Assembly (NCBI RefSeq): GCF_000687455.2 | Contig: NZ_JGVW01000057.1 | Coordinates: forward strand, 1-64,000 | Source: Burkholderia sp. lig30 | GTDB taxonomy: Bacteria > Pseudomonadota > Gammaproteobacteria > Burkholderiales > Burkholderiaceae | Direction of reading: 5' to 3' | DNA length: 64,000 nucleotides | Part shown: one piece after another, positions 9,231 through 18,752 of the stretch | Layout of the letters: each line of letters starts with the position of its first letter | Position numbering within the stretch: the stretch's first letter is position 1 | Notes under the pieces: model-generated | Told to the model about the DNA's origin: nothing | What the model saw: only the letters and a program-made list of their open reading frames with translations | The model's database searches: none | Made by a program: the position numbers and the translations under genes

Positions 9231-11981
9231 ATGCCTGACGAACGAAATCTGGAAGGTAAGACCCTGCTATTGGTTGACGGTTCAAGCTATCTGTATCGGG
9301 CTTACCATGCGATGCCTGATCTGCGCGGCCCTGGCGGGGAGCCGACCGGAGCGCTCTACGGAATCATCAACATGCTGCGCCGTATGCGCAAGGAAGTCAG
9401 TGCAGAGTATAGCGCGTGCGTGTTCGATGCAAAGGGCAAGACTTTTCGTGACGACCTGTATCCCGAGTATAAGGCGCAGCGCCCGTCGATGCCGGCCGAC
9501 CTCGCGTTGCAGATCGAGCCGATCCACGCGGCGGTGCGTGCGCTCGGCTGGCCGCTTCTGATGGTCGAAGGCGTCGAGGCCGACGACGTGATCGGCACGC
9601 TCGCGCGCGAGGGCGAGCGGCGCGGCATGAAGGTGATCGTGTCGACCGGCGACAAGGATCTCGCGCAGCTCGTTACCGGCCACGTCACGCTGATCAACAC
9701 GATGACCAACGAGACGCTCGATCGCGACGGCGTGATCGCGAAGTTCGGCGTGCCGCCGGAGCTGATCGTCGATTACCTGACGCTGATCGGCGACACGGTC
9801 GACAACGTGCCGGGCGTCGAGAAGTGCGGGCCGAAGACGGCGGTCAAGTGGCTCGGCCAATACGAGAATCTCGACGGCGTCGTCGCCCATGCGGGCGAGA
9901 TCAAGGGCGTGGTCGGCGACAACCTGCGCCGCGCGCTCGACTTCCTGCCGCTCGGCCGCACGCTCGTGACCGTCGAGACCGCCTGTGATCTGTCGTCCCA
10001 TCTGGCATCGATCGACGCGTCGCTCGCGAGCGACGGCGAAGCCCGCGACGCGCTGCGCGACATCTTCGCCCGCTACGGTTTCAAGACCTGGCTGCGCGAG
10101 ATCGACAGCGCACCGGCCGACATCGCCGTCGCGGAGCAGGGCGCCGACCCGGCGCCGGCCGTTGCGCCGGCTGTCGACCGCGAATACGAGACGATCCAGA
10201 CCTGGCCGCACTTCGACGCGTGGATGAAGCGCATCGAGGGGGCGTCGCTGACGGCATTCGATACCGAGACCACGTCGCTCGATCCGATGGTCGCACGGCT
10301 CGTCGGCCTGTCGTTCTCGGTGGAGCCGGGGCGCGCCGCGTACCTGCCGGTCGCCCATCGCGGCCCCGACCTGCCCGAGCAGCTGCCGCTCGACGAGGTG
10401 CTCGCGCGGCTCAGGCCGTGGCTCGAATCGGCCGCGCACAAGAAGGTCGGCCAGCACCTGAAATACGACGCGCAGGTGCTCGCGAACCACGGCATCGAGC
10501 TGAACGGCATCGAGCACGACACGCTGCTCGAATCGTACGTGCTGGAATCGCATCGCTCGCACGACATGGACAGCCTCGCGCTGCGTCATCTGGGCATCAA
10601 GACGATCACGTACGAAGAGGTCGCGGGCAAGGGCGCGCAGCAGATCGGCTTCGATCAGGTGGCGCTCGCGCAAGCCGCCGAATACTCGGCGGAGGACGCC
10701 GACATCACGCTGCAGCTGCACCACGCGCTGTATCCGCAGATCGCGCGCGAGCCGGGCCTCGAGCGCGTGTACCGCGAGATCGAGATGCCGGTGTCGATCG
10801 TGCTGCGCAAGATGGAGCGCACCGGCGTGCTGATCGACAGCGCGCGCCTGCAGGCGCAGAGCAGCGAGATCGGGACGCGGCTGGTCGAGCTGGAGACGCA
10901 GGCGTACGAGCTGGCGGGCGGCGAGTTCAATCTCGGCTCGCCGAAGCAGATCGGGCAGATCTTCTTCGAGAAGCTGCAGTTGCCGGTCGTGAAGAAGACG
11001 CCGAGCGGCGCGCCGTCGACCGACGAAGAGGTGCTGCAGAAGCTCGCGGAGGACTATCCGCTGCCGAAGCTGCTGCTCGAGCATCGCGGGCTGTCGAAGC
11101 TCAAGTCGACCTATACCGACAAGCTGCCGCGGATGGTCAACCCGGAGACGGGGCGCGTGCACACGAACTACGCGCAGGCCGTCGCCGTGACCGGGCGGCT
11201 CGCGTCGAACGAGCCGAATCTTCAGAACATTCCGGTGCGCACGGCGGAAGGCCGCCGGATTCGCGAGGCATTCATCGCGCCGCCGGGCTGCAAGATCGTG
11301 TCGGCCGACTACTCGCAGATCGAGCTGCGCATCATGGCGCACATCTCGGGCGACGCGTCGCTGCTGCGCGCGTTCGCGCACGGCGAGGACATCCACCGCG
11401 CGACGGCGGCCGAAGTGTTCGGCGTGACGCCGCTCGAAGTGACGTCGGATCAGCGCCGGATCGCGAAGGTCATCAACTTCGGGCTGATCTACGGGATGAG
11501 CGCGTTCGGGCTCGCGTCGAACCTGGGCATCACGCGCGATGCGGCGAAGCTCTACATCGACCGCTATTTCGCCCGCTATCCCGGCGTGGCGGCGTACATG
11601 GAAGACACCCGCGCGGTCGCGAAGGAAAAGGGTTACGTCGAGACGGTGTTTGGCCGGCGCCTGTGGCTGCCGGAGATCAATGGCGGCAACGGCCCGCGCC
11701 GCCAGGCGGCCGAGCGCGCGGCGATCAACGCGCCGATGCAGGGCACGGCCGCGGACCTGATCAAGCTGTCGATGATCGCCGTGGACGGCTGGCTCGCGCG
11801 CGAAGGCCTGGCGTCGCGGATGATCATGCAGGTGCACGATGAACTGGTGCTCGAGGTGCCCGACGACGAGCTGCCGCGCGTGCGCGAGAAGCTGCCGGAA
11901 ATGATGTGCGGCGTCGCGAAGCTCAAGGTGCCGCTCGTCGCCGAAGTCGGCGCCGGCGCGAACTGGGAAGAGGCGCACTGA
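9231..11981 (+). CDS. polA: DNA polymerase I
   Basis: The 916-residue protein has all three PolA domains. A 5'-3' exonuclease covers about 1-300 (LLVDGSSYLYRAYHAMP). A 3'-5' exonuclease has its metal-binding residues present (DTETTS near 344, YSAEDAD near 483), so proofreading looks intact. The polymerase has motif A DYSQIELR (about 693), motif B RRIAKVINFGLIYG (about 743) and motif C VHDEL (about 867). It fills gaps in Okazaki fragment maturation and excision repair. The start fits the usual PolA N-terminus, with VDGSSYLYRAYH beginning near residue 15. Divergent from the LOG gene with 1 bp between start codons. Confidence 0.97.
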   Translation: MPDERNLEGKTLLLVDGSSYLYRAYHAMPDLRGPGGEPTGALYGIINMLRRMRKEVSAEYSACVFDAKGKTFRDDLYPEYKAQRPSMPADLALQIEPIHAAVRALGWPLLMVEGVEADDVIGTLAREGERRGMKVIVSTGDKDLAQLVTGHVTLINTMTNETLDRDGVIAKFGVPPELIVDYLTLIGDTVDNVPGVEKCGPKTAVKWLGQYENLDGVVAHAGEIKGVVGDNLRRALDFLPLGRTLVTVETACDLSSHLASIDASLASDGEARDALRDIFARYGFKTWLREIDSAPADIAVAEQGADPAPAVAPAVDREYETIQTWPHFDAWMKRIEGASLTAFDTETTSLDPMVARLVGLSFSVEPGRAAYLPVAHRGPDLPEQLPLDEVLARLRPWLESAAHKKVGQHLKYDAQVLANHGIELNGIEHDTLLESYVLESHRSHDMDSLALRHLGIKTITYEEVAGKGAQQIGFDQVALAQAAEYSAEDADITLQLHHALYPQIAREPGLERVYREIEMPVSIVLRKMERTGVLIDSARLQAQSSEIGTRLVELETQAYELAGGEFNLGSPKQIGQIFFEKLQLPVVKKTPSGAPSTDEEVLQKLAEDYPLPKLLLEHRGLSKLKSTYTDKLPRMVNPETGRVHTNYAQAVAVTGRLASNEPNLQNIPVRTAEGRRIREAFIAPPGCKIVSADYSQIELRIMAHISGDASLLRAFAHGEDIHRATAAEVFGVTPLEVTSDQRRIAKVINFGLIYGMSAFGLASNLGITRDAAKLYIDRYFARYPGVAAYMEDTRAVAKEKGYVETVFGRRLWLPEINGGNGPRRQAAERAAINAPMQGTAADLIKLSMIAVDGWLAREGLASRMIMQVHDELVLEVPDDELPRVREKLPEMMCGVAKLKVPLVAEVGAGANWEEAH

Positions 11982-12267
11982 GCGGCGCGTCACTGGCATT
12001 CCCCTGACCGTCGGCCTCCGGCATAGTGTTGCAGACGCGTCATATCTCGTGGCCGGTTGCTTGTCGTCAACGCGCAAGTGGCCGGACAATGCCGTCAAGC
12101 ATGTCGTCATGGCGGGGCGCGTCGTGCTCCACGTTCCGTGCTGCGCGCATCGACGAAGTTCGAACTGCAAATCGTTGATGTTCGAACCCGTTCGCCACGG
12201 GGTGGCGCGGCTCGATGCGGTCGCCATTGCGGGCCGCTGCCGGTCTTGAATCGCAAAGGGGAATCGG

Positions 12268-13614
12268 ATGCATCGCTTCATCATCGTAGGCGGAGGCGCG
12301 GGCGGCCTCGAACTGGCGACGCGGCTCGGCGATCGCTATGGCGCGCGCGGCAGCCGTCCGGCGCGCGCGCTCGTCACGCTCGTCGACCGTTATCCGACGC
12401 ATATCTGGAAGCCGTTGCTGCACGAAGTCGCGGCGGGCAGCATGGACCCGTTCACCCAGGAGCTGGAATACGCGGCGCAGGCGCGCTGGCACGGCTTCGA
12501 GTTCCAGCAGGGGGCGCTGGTCGCGCTCGACCGCGGCGCGAAGCGCATCACGCTGTCGGCGGTCAACGACAGCGACGGCGCGGCGTTGCTGCCGCAACGC
12601 ACGCTCGAGTACGACACGCTCGTGATCGCGATCGGCAGCACGACGCATTTCTTCGGCGTGCAGGGCGCGCAGGAGCACGCGATCGCGCTCGACACGGTCG
12701 CCGAGGCGGAGCGCTTCCGCAAGCGCCTCATCGCGGCGTGCATGCGCGCCGAGCATCAGAACCACGAGCCGGTGGAGTCGCCCGCCGATCCGTCGGCGCC
12801 GGTCGAGCCGCGCATCCAGGTCGCGATCGTCGGCGGCGGCGCGACCGGCGTGGAGCTGTCGGCGGAATTGCGCAACACTGCGCAGGTGCTGTCCGCCTAT
12901 GGCCTGCACAAGCTCGACCCGCGGCACGACGTGGGCATCGTGCTGATCGAGTCCGGCCCACGCATCCTGCCCGCGTTGCGGGAGCGGGTGTCCACCGCGA
13001 CGGCCGAGCTGCTCGAGAAGCTCGGCGTGCGCCTGATGATGGCCGAACGGGTGACCGAGGTCGCGCCGGGGCTCGTACGCACCGCGAGCGGCAAGACGGT
13101 GCGGGCCGACCTCACCGTGTGGGCCGCGGGCATCAAGGCGCCGCCCGTGATGGCACAGCTCGACGGGCTGGAAGTCAACAAGATCGGCCAGTTGAGCGTG
13201 CGGCGCACGCTGCAGACCGTCACTGACGACAACGTGTTCGCGCTCGGCGATTGCGCGGCCTGCGCGTGGCCAGGCAACGAGCGGAACGTGCCGCCGCGCG
13301 CGCAGGCGGCGCATCAGCAGGCGAGCTTTCTGTTGAAGGCGCTGTCGTGCCGGCTGGAGGGCCGGCCGCTGCCCGAGTTCACCTATCGCGATTTTGGCTC
13401 GCTGGTGTCGCTTGGGCATTTCAGCGCGGTGGGCAACCTGATGGGCGGCCTGATTGGCGGCAACATGCTGGTCGAGGGGCTGTTCGCGCGCTTCATGTAC
13501 ATGTCGCTGTACCGGCTGCACGTCGCCGCGCTGCACGGCTATCCACGGATGATGCTCGACACGGTCGCCCACTGGTTGCGTCGCACGACGCTGCCGCGCG
13601 TCAAGCTGCACTGA
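12268..13614 (+). CDS. ndh: Type II NADH:quinone oxidoreductase (NDH-2)
   Basis: The 448-residue flavoprotein has an N-terminal FAD-binding Rossmann motif (FIIVGGGAGGLELATRLG), a second dinucleotide fold for NADH (VAIVGGGATGVELSAEL, about 187-203) and the FAD-closing segment VFALGDCAAC near residue 325. The C-terminus holds an amphipathic region (MYMSLYRLHVAALHG) of the kind that attaches NDH-2 to the inner membrane. It oxidises NADH without pumping protons. It stands alone, about 290 bases after polA, and is followed by a strong terminator. Confidence 0.9.
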   Translation: MHRFIIVGGGAGGLELATRLGDRYGARGSRPARALVTLVDRYPTHIWKPLLHEVAAGSMDPFTQELEYAAQARWHGFEFQQGALVALDRGAKRITLSAVNDSDGAALLPQRTLEYDTLVIAIGSTTHFFGVQGAQEHAIALDTVAEAERFRKRLIAACMRAEHQNHEPVESPADPSAPVEPRIQVAIVGGGATGVELSAELRNTAQVLSAYGLHKLDPRHDVGIVLIESGPRILPALRERVSTATAELLEKLGVRLMMAERVTEVAPGLVRTASGKTVRADLTVWAAGIKAPPVMAQLDGLEVNKIGQLSVRRTLQTVTDDNVFALGDCAACAWPGNERNVPPRAQAAHQQASFLLKALSCRLEGRPLPEFTYRDFGSLVSLGHFSAVGNLMGGLIGGNMLVEGLFARFMYMSLYRLHVAALHGYPRMMLDTVAHWLRRTTLPRVKLH

Positions 13615-13633
13615 CGTCCGCTCGACGCGGCCG

Positions 13634-13684
13634 GAACGGGCGGCGCATGCGCGATCGGGCGCTTGCGCCGCCCGTTCGTTTTTC
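13634..13684 (+). terminator. Rho-independent terminator after ndh
   Basis: A 14-bp perfect stem (GAACGGGCGGCGCA with TGCGCCGCCCGTTC) is followed at once by GTTTTTC. It lies 20 bases past the ndh stop and just before the convergent end of the response regulator gene. Confidence 0.85.
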
Positions 13685-13713
13685 GGTCCGTGCGTGTTGG
13701 CGCCGGGCCGCGC

Positions 13714-14418
13714 TCAATTCTCCTCGAGCAGCTTGCGCGACGCGAACAGCTCGACGTCGTTGCGGATGCCCAGCTTGCGGAACGCGGACTGCTTTTGCGC
13801 GCTGATCGTCTTGCGGCTGCGCGAGAACTTCAGCGCGATGTCGGACACGGTCATGCCCGCCAGATAGCAGCGCAGCACCTCGTGCTCGCGCGGGCTGAGT
13901 CGCAGGTCCGCCGACAGGCCGGAGGCCGGTGCCGCGGCGCCTCCCGCGTCCGCCTTCTGCTCGGCGGCGCGCGGTTCGGCCACCGTGCCCGCCGCCATCC
14001 GGCCGGCCAGCTCGACACTGATGTACGGACGCCCGCTCGCGATGACATGGATCGCGTGCGACAGCTCCCGAAGGTTCTCGCTCTTGCCGAAGAAGCCGAG
14101 CGCGCCGGCGCGCATCGTCATGTTCACGGTGGCGGGCGTGTCGCTGCTCGACGTCATCAGGATCCGGCATGCCGGGAAGCGCGTGTTGACCAGCTTGATG
14201 AGATTGAGACCGTCGATTTCGTCGGGGCCGAGCGTGTAGTCGAGCAGCACGACGTCTGCGTGGTTGCCTTCGAGCCAGCGGATCAGATCCCGCGATCTCG
14301 TGAAACTCGCGGCGACCTGGATCCCGGTCTTCTCGGTCAGGTAGGTGGCGATCCCGTGCTGGACGACGGCGTGGTCATCCAGAATCACGACACGGATCGG
14401 CTTGTGGTCTGGCCTCAT
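13714..14418 (-). CDS. NarL/FixJ-type response regulator (BvgA/EvgA-like)
   Basis: The 234-residue protein has a receiver domain (about 8-125) with the acidic pair ILDDH and phospho-acceptor Asp near 60 (VVLLDYTLG), then a LuxR-type helix-turn-helix (about 165-230; LSPREHEVLRCYLAGMTVSD). That is the layout of BvgA/EvgA/RcsB-type regulators, which receive phosphate from an HPt domain. The hybrid sensor and the REC-HPt protein encoded just downstream on the chromosome are obvious partners. An Ala/Gly-rich linker of about 30 residues joins the two domains. Target genes are not evident. Confidence 0.88.
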   Translation of the reverse strand: MRPDHKPIRVVILDDHAVVQHGIATYLTEKTGIQVAASFTRSRDLIRWLEGNHADVVLLDYTLGPDEIDGLNLIKLVNTRFPACRILMTSSSDTPATVNMTMRAGALGFFGKSENLRELSHAIHVIASGRPYISVELAGRMAAGTVAEPRAAEQKADAGGAAAPASGLSADLRLSPREHEVLRCYLAGMTVSDIALKFSRSRKTISAQKQSAFRKLGIRNDVELFASRKLLEEN

Positions 14419-14905
14419 GGCATACCCCTGGGTTCTTGCGATACGGCAGGCAGGCGGAGGCGGCGCTCCGGGTTCTCACGCGCTGGTATCTTTGACGGTG
14501 CTAGCTTACTGGGTTTCGGGATACTTTTTAACCCGGCTGGATAAGGTTCTGAAAGTGACGTGCGGCGGCGGCAGGAATCGATACATCCGGTATTGAAGGG
14601 GTAATGGCCAGCGCAAGCGGGCGCGAAGTGTCAGGCTGAGCCGCTATTGTAAGAGACGGCTCAGTGGCGAGACGAATCACACATCAGTTTGCGGGGTTGT
14701 CGCGCCGGGTGCCGCGCAATGCGTTTCGGCGTGCCGTGCCGCCGGGGATGACGAGAGACATGCCGCTGTCGGCCCGTCCGTCGCGGGCGGTTCCCTGCCT
14801 GTCGCGCGAATGCGTTGTGATATGGTGTGCGGGCCGTGCGGTCGCCGGCCGGCTTCGATCCTGACAGAGGCTCCTGGTCGCAAGTACCGCCGACCGGCAT
14901 TCCCG
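14419..14905. other. Divergent intergenic region of the phosphorelay genes
   Basis: About 490 bases without a supported gene separate the response regulator (-) from the REC-HPt gene (+). An 8-bp inverted repeat (CTGAGCCG at 14636-14643, CGGCTCAG at 14657-14664) could be an operator or the stem of a weak hairpin. The stretch near 14500-14545 is locally AT-richer and probably holds the promoter of the regulator gene. No clear -35/-10 pair stands out. Confidence 0.4.
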
Positions 14906-15733
14906 ATGAACACGAGGAGAACCGCCATAGAGCGCCGTACCTTCCGTCCGCCTCGCATGAGCGAGCCGACGCCGCCGACGGACGCGCCGCCACACGGAAA
15001 CGGCGGCCCGCGGGTCCTGATCGTCGACGATCACGAGGTCGTTCAGTACGTGATCCAGCAGCAGCTCGATGCGCTGGCGTGCCGATCGGTGATCGCTGAC
15101 ACGGGCGAGGCCGCGATCGCGCAATTCGCACGGACGCGCTTCGATATGGTGCTGCTCGATTGCGGTCTGCCGGATCTCGACGGCTATACGATCGCCGGAC
15201 GGATGCGCGACGCCGAACGCATGCGGCACGCGACGCGCACGCCGATCATCGCGATTTCGGCGGCGACGGACGACGCGCATCGCGCGCGCTGTTTCGACAG
15301 CGGCATGGACGGCGTGCTCGGCAAGCCGCTGCGCGTCGAAGCACTCCGCCAGATGATCAGCCTGTGGTGCGCGTACGACGAGTCGGCTTCGTCGACGTCA
15401 GTTCCCGTCAGCGCCGGGCCGGCGCAGGCCGGCTCCGATGCCGTCTACGCACACAGTGTTGGCGACGATCTGGACGGGCTGGCGCAGGCCTTGTCGAACC
15501 GGGATACCGCGCGCGCACGCCATGCGGCGCACCGGATCAAGGGCGCGGCCGCGATTGCCGGGCATGTCGCGACGCGGGATCTGGCCGCCGCGATCGAACG
15601 CGCATTGCTGGCGTCGAGCGACGGCATCGATGCGCATGCTGACGAACTGCTCACGCAGTTGCTGCGCGCGTATCGTGACGACCTCGCGTTGCCGGACGGC
15701 GATTCCGGCCGTTCGGCCGATCCCCATGCGTGA
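14906..15733 (+). CDS. Free-standing receiver-HPt phosphotransfer protein
   Basis: With the ATG at 14906 the product has 275 residues; ATG 14957 is a plausible later start. A receiver domain (about 36-155; RVLIVDDHEVVQ, MVLLDCGLPDLDGY, SGMDGVLGKPLR) is followed by an HPt domain with the phospho-acceptor His in HRIKGAAAIAGH near 208. No DNA-binding or kinase domain is present. Both domains closely resemble the REC-HPt end of the hybrid kinase encoded tail-to-tail at 15788-18268. It probably works as an extra phosphate shuttle or sink in that relay. Upstream in-frame codons from 14810 are less likely to be translated. Confidence 0.82.
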   Translation: MNTRRTAIERRTFRPPRMSEPTPPTDAPPHGNGGPRVLIVDDHEVVQYVIQQQLDALACRSVIADTGEAAIAQFARTRFDMVLLDCGLPDLDGYTIAGRMRDAERMRHATRTPIIAISAATDDAHRARCFDSGMDGVLGKPLRVEALRQMISLWCAYDESASSTSVPVSAGPAQAGSDAVYAHSVGDDLDGLAQALSNRDTARARHAAHRIKGAAAIAGHVATRDLAAAIERALLASSDGIDAHADELLTQLLRAYRDDLALPDGDSGRSADPHA

Positions 15734-15787
15734 CGTCGCGCCGCGCGCGGATCGCGTCGCTCGCTCTGTGGGGCCGGCGTGCGCCGA

Positions 15788-18268
15788 TCACTCGGGCGCT
15801 TCGATGCACGCGGCGCCACCGTGCATGCCGCCTGCGCGCCCGGCGCCCGCATCCGGGGTGCCGTCGCGTTCGTCGCCGATTTCGCGCAGCCGCGCTTCGA
15901 GACGCTCCGCCATCTCGGCGATGTCCTTGAATCCGGCGATGTGCGATGCGCCCTTGATTCGATGGATCGTGTGCAGCGCAGCCGGAATGTCGCGCGATAT
16001 CAGCGTCGTCGCCAGCGCATCGAGATCCTCGCCGAGCGTGCGCAGGTAGACTGCCCTGAGCGCGGCGGCCATGTCGACAGTGTCGTCGCGGGGCGCCCCC
16101 GCGGGCTCGTCGAGCGCCGCGTTCGTGCGGGCGGGACACCACATCTCGATCATCTGCCGCAATGTGTCCAGCCGCAACGGCTTGCCGAGTACGCCGTCCA
16201 TGCCGCTTTCGAAGCAGCGCACCTTGTGCGCGTCGTCGGCGGACGCCGAGACCGCGATGATCGGCACGTGCTCCATCTGGCCCGCCGCCTCACCCTGGCG
16301 GATCAGTCTCGCGATCGCATAGCCGTCGAGATCGGGCAGGTTGCAATCGAGCAGCACCATGTCGAAGCGGCCGGCAGAGAGCTGCTGCAACGCATCCTTG
16401 CCGGTGCTCGCGGTCACCGCTTCGCAGCCCAGTTCGTCGCATTGCTGACGCAGCGAGAACTGCACGGTCTCGTGATCGTCGACGACCAGAATGCGAGGGG
16501 CAGCGCCGCGCACGAGCGGCGTGATGCCGGCCGGCACGACTCTGGCCGGCGCGAGGCCGGTGGCGGCATGCGTATCCCGGAGCGCGGCGGGCGCGTGCGC
16601 GATCGTCGCTGTCGCGGGCAGCCGGACCGTCATCGTGGTGTCGACGTGCGGCGTGCTGTCGACCGCGATCGTGCCGCGCATCAGCTCGACGAGCTCGCGG
16701 CAGATCGCGAGCCCCAGCCCGCTGCCGTTCGCGCCGTAGCGGGGAGAATGCTCGGCCTGCCAGTACGCATTGAAGATGTGTTCGCGCCGTTCGGGCGAAA
16801 TGCCGATGCCGGTGTCCCGCACCTGGAGCATCAGCGTGCCGCTTCGGCCGTGCCGGCCCGCCAGGTAGTCGATACGCAGCGTGACCGACCCTTCCGACGT
16901 GAACTTGATCGCGTTGACGAGCAGATTGAGGACGATCTGGCGTACGCGCACCGGATCGATCACGACGGTCAGCGACGGCGGGCACGCGACGTCGAGCACG
17001 AGCGCGAGGCCTTTTTCGTCGGCGCGCCAGCGCACCATGTCGACGCTTTGCCGCGCCCACGGCGACAATTCCACCGGCTGCGGCGCGAGCGTCACCTTGC
17101 GCGATTCGAGACGCGAATAGTCGAGGATGTCGTCGAGCAGTGTCAGCAGCGTTTCCGAGGCGGAGATCGCGGCGCCGGCGCGGCTCGCCTGCTGCCCGCT
17201 GAGCCGCGAGCGCTGCAGCAGTTCGAGCGATGACAGCACGGTATGCATCGGCGTGCGGATCTCGTGGCTGATGAACGCGAGGAACATCGCCTTGTCGCGC
17301 TCGCTGCGGATCGCCGCCGAGCGGGATTTCCACGACAGGTAAGCGAGCACCGCGAACGCGAGCAGCACGACGCCGATCGCGAGCACCTGCGGCGCCCGGT
17401 AATGCAGGATCGAGCGGATCGTCGGCTTTCCGTAGTCGGCCAGCTCGACCCAGTTGCGGGTCATCGCCGCGGTTTCGCTCACCGGAATGGCGGCCAGCGA
17501 CTTGTTGATGATCGACGCGAGGAGCGGCATGTCCGCGCGGGTGGCCATCGCGAGCGACACGGGCCGGTCGGCGAGCATGCCGGACATGTACAGCTGCCCC
17601 CTGAACTGCCGGCTCAGGATCGGCAGGATCGTGACGTCGACACCCAGCGCGGCGTCGGCCTCGCCGTTGGCGACGGCGGCGAGTGCAAGCGCTTCGGTGT
17701 CGAAGGTCAGCACGTCGAGATCCACGCCGCTTCGGCGCGTGAAGTATTCGACCGCGCCGTGCCCCTTGATGGCCACGCGCTTGCCGGCGAGCCGCTGCAG
17801 GCTGAAGGTCATCGCGGCATTGTTGCGCGTCACGGCGGTCAGCCGGCCGACCAGATAGGGCGTGCTGATGAGCACCTCGTCGCCGAGGCGTTCGCTCGCC
17901 AGTTCGCGCCACACTGCCGGCATCAGGTCGACCTTGTGTGACTGGAGCGCCTGAAACGCCTGCCCCCATTGCGTGCCCGGCACGGTCTTGAAGGTCAGGC
18001 CGCTCACGCGGGAGATTGCGTTCAGGTAGCCGGCGACCAGGCCCGCATGCTCGCCGTGGCGCATGTATTCGATCGGATGCCAGTTGGGCTCGGCCGCGAC
18101 GTGGACGACCGGATGCGCGCTGATCCAGCGCCGTTCCTCGTCGGTGAAGAGCGGATTCGGGCTCGTGACCGCGCCTGCCGCGTGCGGTGACGCGACGAGC
18201 AGGGTGGCGAGCAGTACGCGGCAAAGCAGGCGACAGATCGCGCCGTGCGCAGTTGACCGTGCTTCCAT
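15788..18268 (-). CDS. BvgS/EvgS-like hybrid sensor histidine kinase
   Basis: The 826-residue protein begins with a signal peptide (RLLCRVLLATLLVASPHAAG) and one periplasmic bacterial solute-binding (Venus flytrap) domain (about 45-275). A transmembrane helix follows (about 291-311), then HisKA with the phospho-His in FISHEIRTPMH (about 335), HATPase (about 400-560; GSGLGLAICRELVELM), a receiver domain from about 590 (MVLLDCNLPDLDGY) and an HPt domain (HRIKGASHIAGF, about 768). This is an unorthodox His-Asp-His relay sensor. BvgS and EvgS usually carry two flytrap domains and BvgS also a PAS domain; here there is one flytrap and no recognisable PAS. The ligand is unknown. The likely output is the NarL-type regulator next door. 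Confidence 0.92.
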   Translation of the reverse strand: MEARSTAHGAICRLLCRVLLATLLVASPHAAGAVTSPNPLFTDEERRWISAHPVVHVAAEPNWHPIEYMRHGEHAGLVAGYLNAISRVSGLTFKTVPGTQWGQAFQALQSHKVDLMPAVWRELASERLGDEVLISTPYLVGRLTAVTRNNAAMTFSLQRLAGKRVAIKGHGAVEYFTRRSGVDLDVLTFDTEALALAAVANGEADAALGVDVTILPILSRQFRGQLYMSGMLADRPVSLAMATRADMPLLASIINKSLAAIPVSETAAMTRNWVELADYGKPTIRSILHYRAPQVLAIGVVLLAFAVLAYLSWKSRSAAIRSERDKAMFLAFISHEIRTPMHTVLSSLELLQRSRLSGQQASRAGAAISASETLLTLLDDILDYSRLESRKVTLAPQPVELSPWARQSVDMVRWRADEKGLALVLDVACPPSLTVVIDPVRVRQIVLNLLVNAIKFTSEGSVTLRIDYLAGRHGRSGTLMLQVRDTGIGISPERREHIFNAYWQAEHSPRYGANGSGLGLAICRELVELMRGTIAVDSTPHVDTTMTVRLPATATIAHAPAALRDTHAATGLAPARVVPAGITPLVRGAAPRILVVDDHETVQFSLRQQCDELGCEAVTASTGKDALQQLSAGRFDMVLLDCNLPDLDGYAIARLIRQGEAAGQMEHVPIIAVSASADDAHKVRCFESGMDGVLGKPLRLDTLRQMIEMWCPARTNAALDEPAGAPRDDTVDMAAALRAVYLRTLGEDLDALATTLISRDIPAALHTIHRIKGASHIAGFKDIAEMAERLEARLREIGDERDGTPDAGAGRAGGMHGGAACIEAPE

Positions 18269-18445
18269 GATCTGTGTGGCCAGGACGATGCAAACGCGTC
18301 CGGGGACGTGCGTTTCGATCCTTTGCTGATGAATTGAGAATCGGAAACTCTAACCGTCGACTGCCACAATTCTCATTCGGGCGCCGAGATTTCAGACAGC
18401 GCGTATAGGACTATTCTTAAATGCGACCGGGCGTCGTCGCTGCAG

Positions 18446-18685
18446 GTGTGGGTGCCGGGCCTGTACGGCGGCAAGGACGTGGACATCCCGCAGGCATCGC
18501 TCGCGCATATGCGCGCACGCATTGCGGCGAGCGCGTCGACGCATGCGGGGGAATCGCAGATCGCCGTTCATGGCGACGCGGGGCATGCTTTCCGGGCCGA
18601 CTATCGCCCGAGCTATGTGAAGGCAGATGCCGAGGATGGCTGGCAGCGCGCGATCGCGTGGTTCCGCCGCGACGGCGCGATGTGA
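18446..18685 (+). pseudogene. 3' remnant of a dienelactone hydrolase gene
   Basis: The frame encodes about 79 residues that match only the C-terminal third of dienelactone hydrolase-family proteins: VPGLYGGKDVDIPQ, HGDAGHAFRADYRPSY (with the catalytic-triad His) and EDGWQRAIAWFRRDG. The nucleophile elbow and N-terminal two thirds are absent. Upstream lies the promoter region of the divergent sensor kinase, and the frame there stays open but loses all similarity. It is most simply a deletion remnant. It is not expected to be active. Confidence 0.7.
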
Positions 18686-18752
18686 GCGGCGGCGCGTGAC
18701 GTGAGCGGCGCGCCGGCGGCTTGCGGTGCCGCCGGCGCGCCGGCATGCGGAG

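Noticed and set aside
9282-12284. 1000-codon minus-strand open frame opposite polA
   Set aside because: Antisense shadow of polA; Arg/His/Leu-rich with no motif, and it crosses the intergenic region into the start of ndh.
12057-13226. Second + strand frame overlapping ndh
   Set aside because: Out-of-frame shadow of ndh; composition is Arg/Ala/Gly-rich and the ndh frame has clear FAD and NADH motifs.
14810-14905. Earlier start for the REC-HPt gene
   Set aside because: The extra 32 codons are Arg/Pro/Gly-rich, unlike the family, with no ribosome site; ATG 14906 or 14957 is better.
18421-18699. 92-codon frame starting at ATG 18421
   Set aside because: Out of frame with the dienelactone hydrolase remnant in the same bases, which has recognisable motifs; the other frame is chance.
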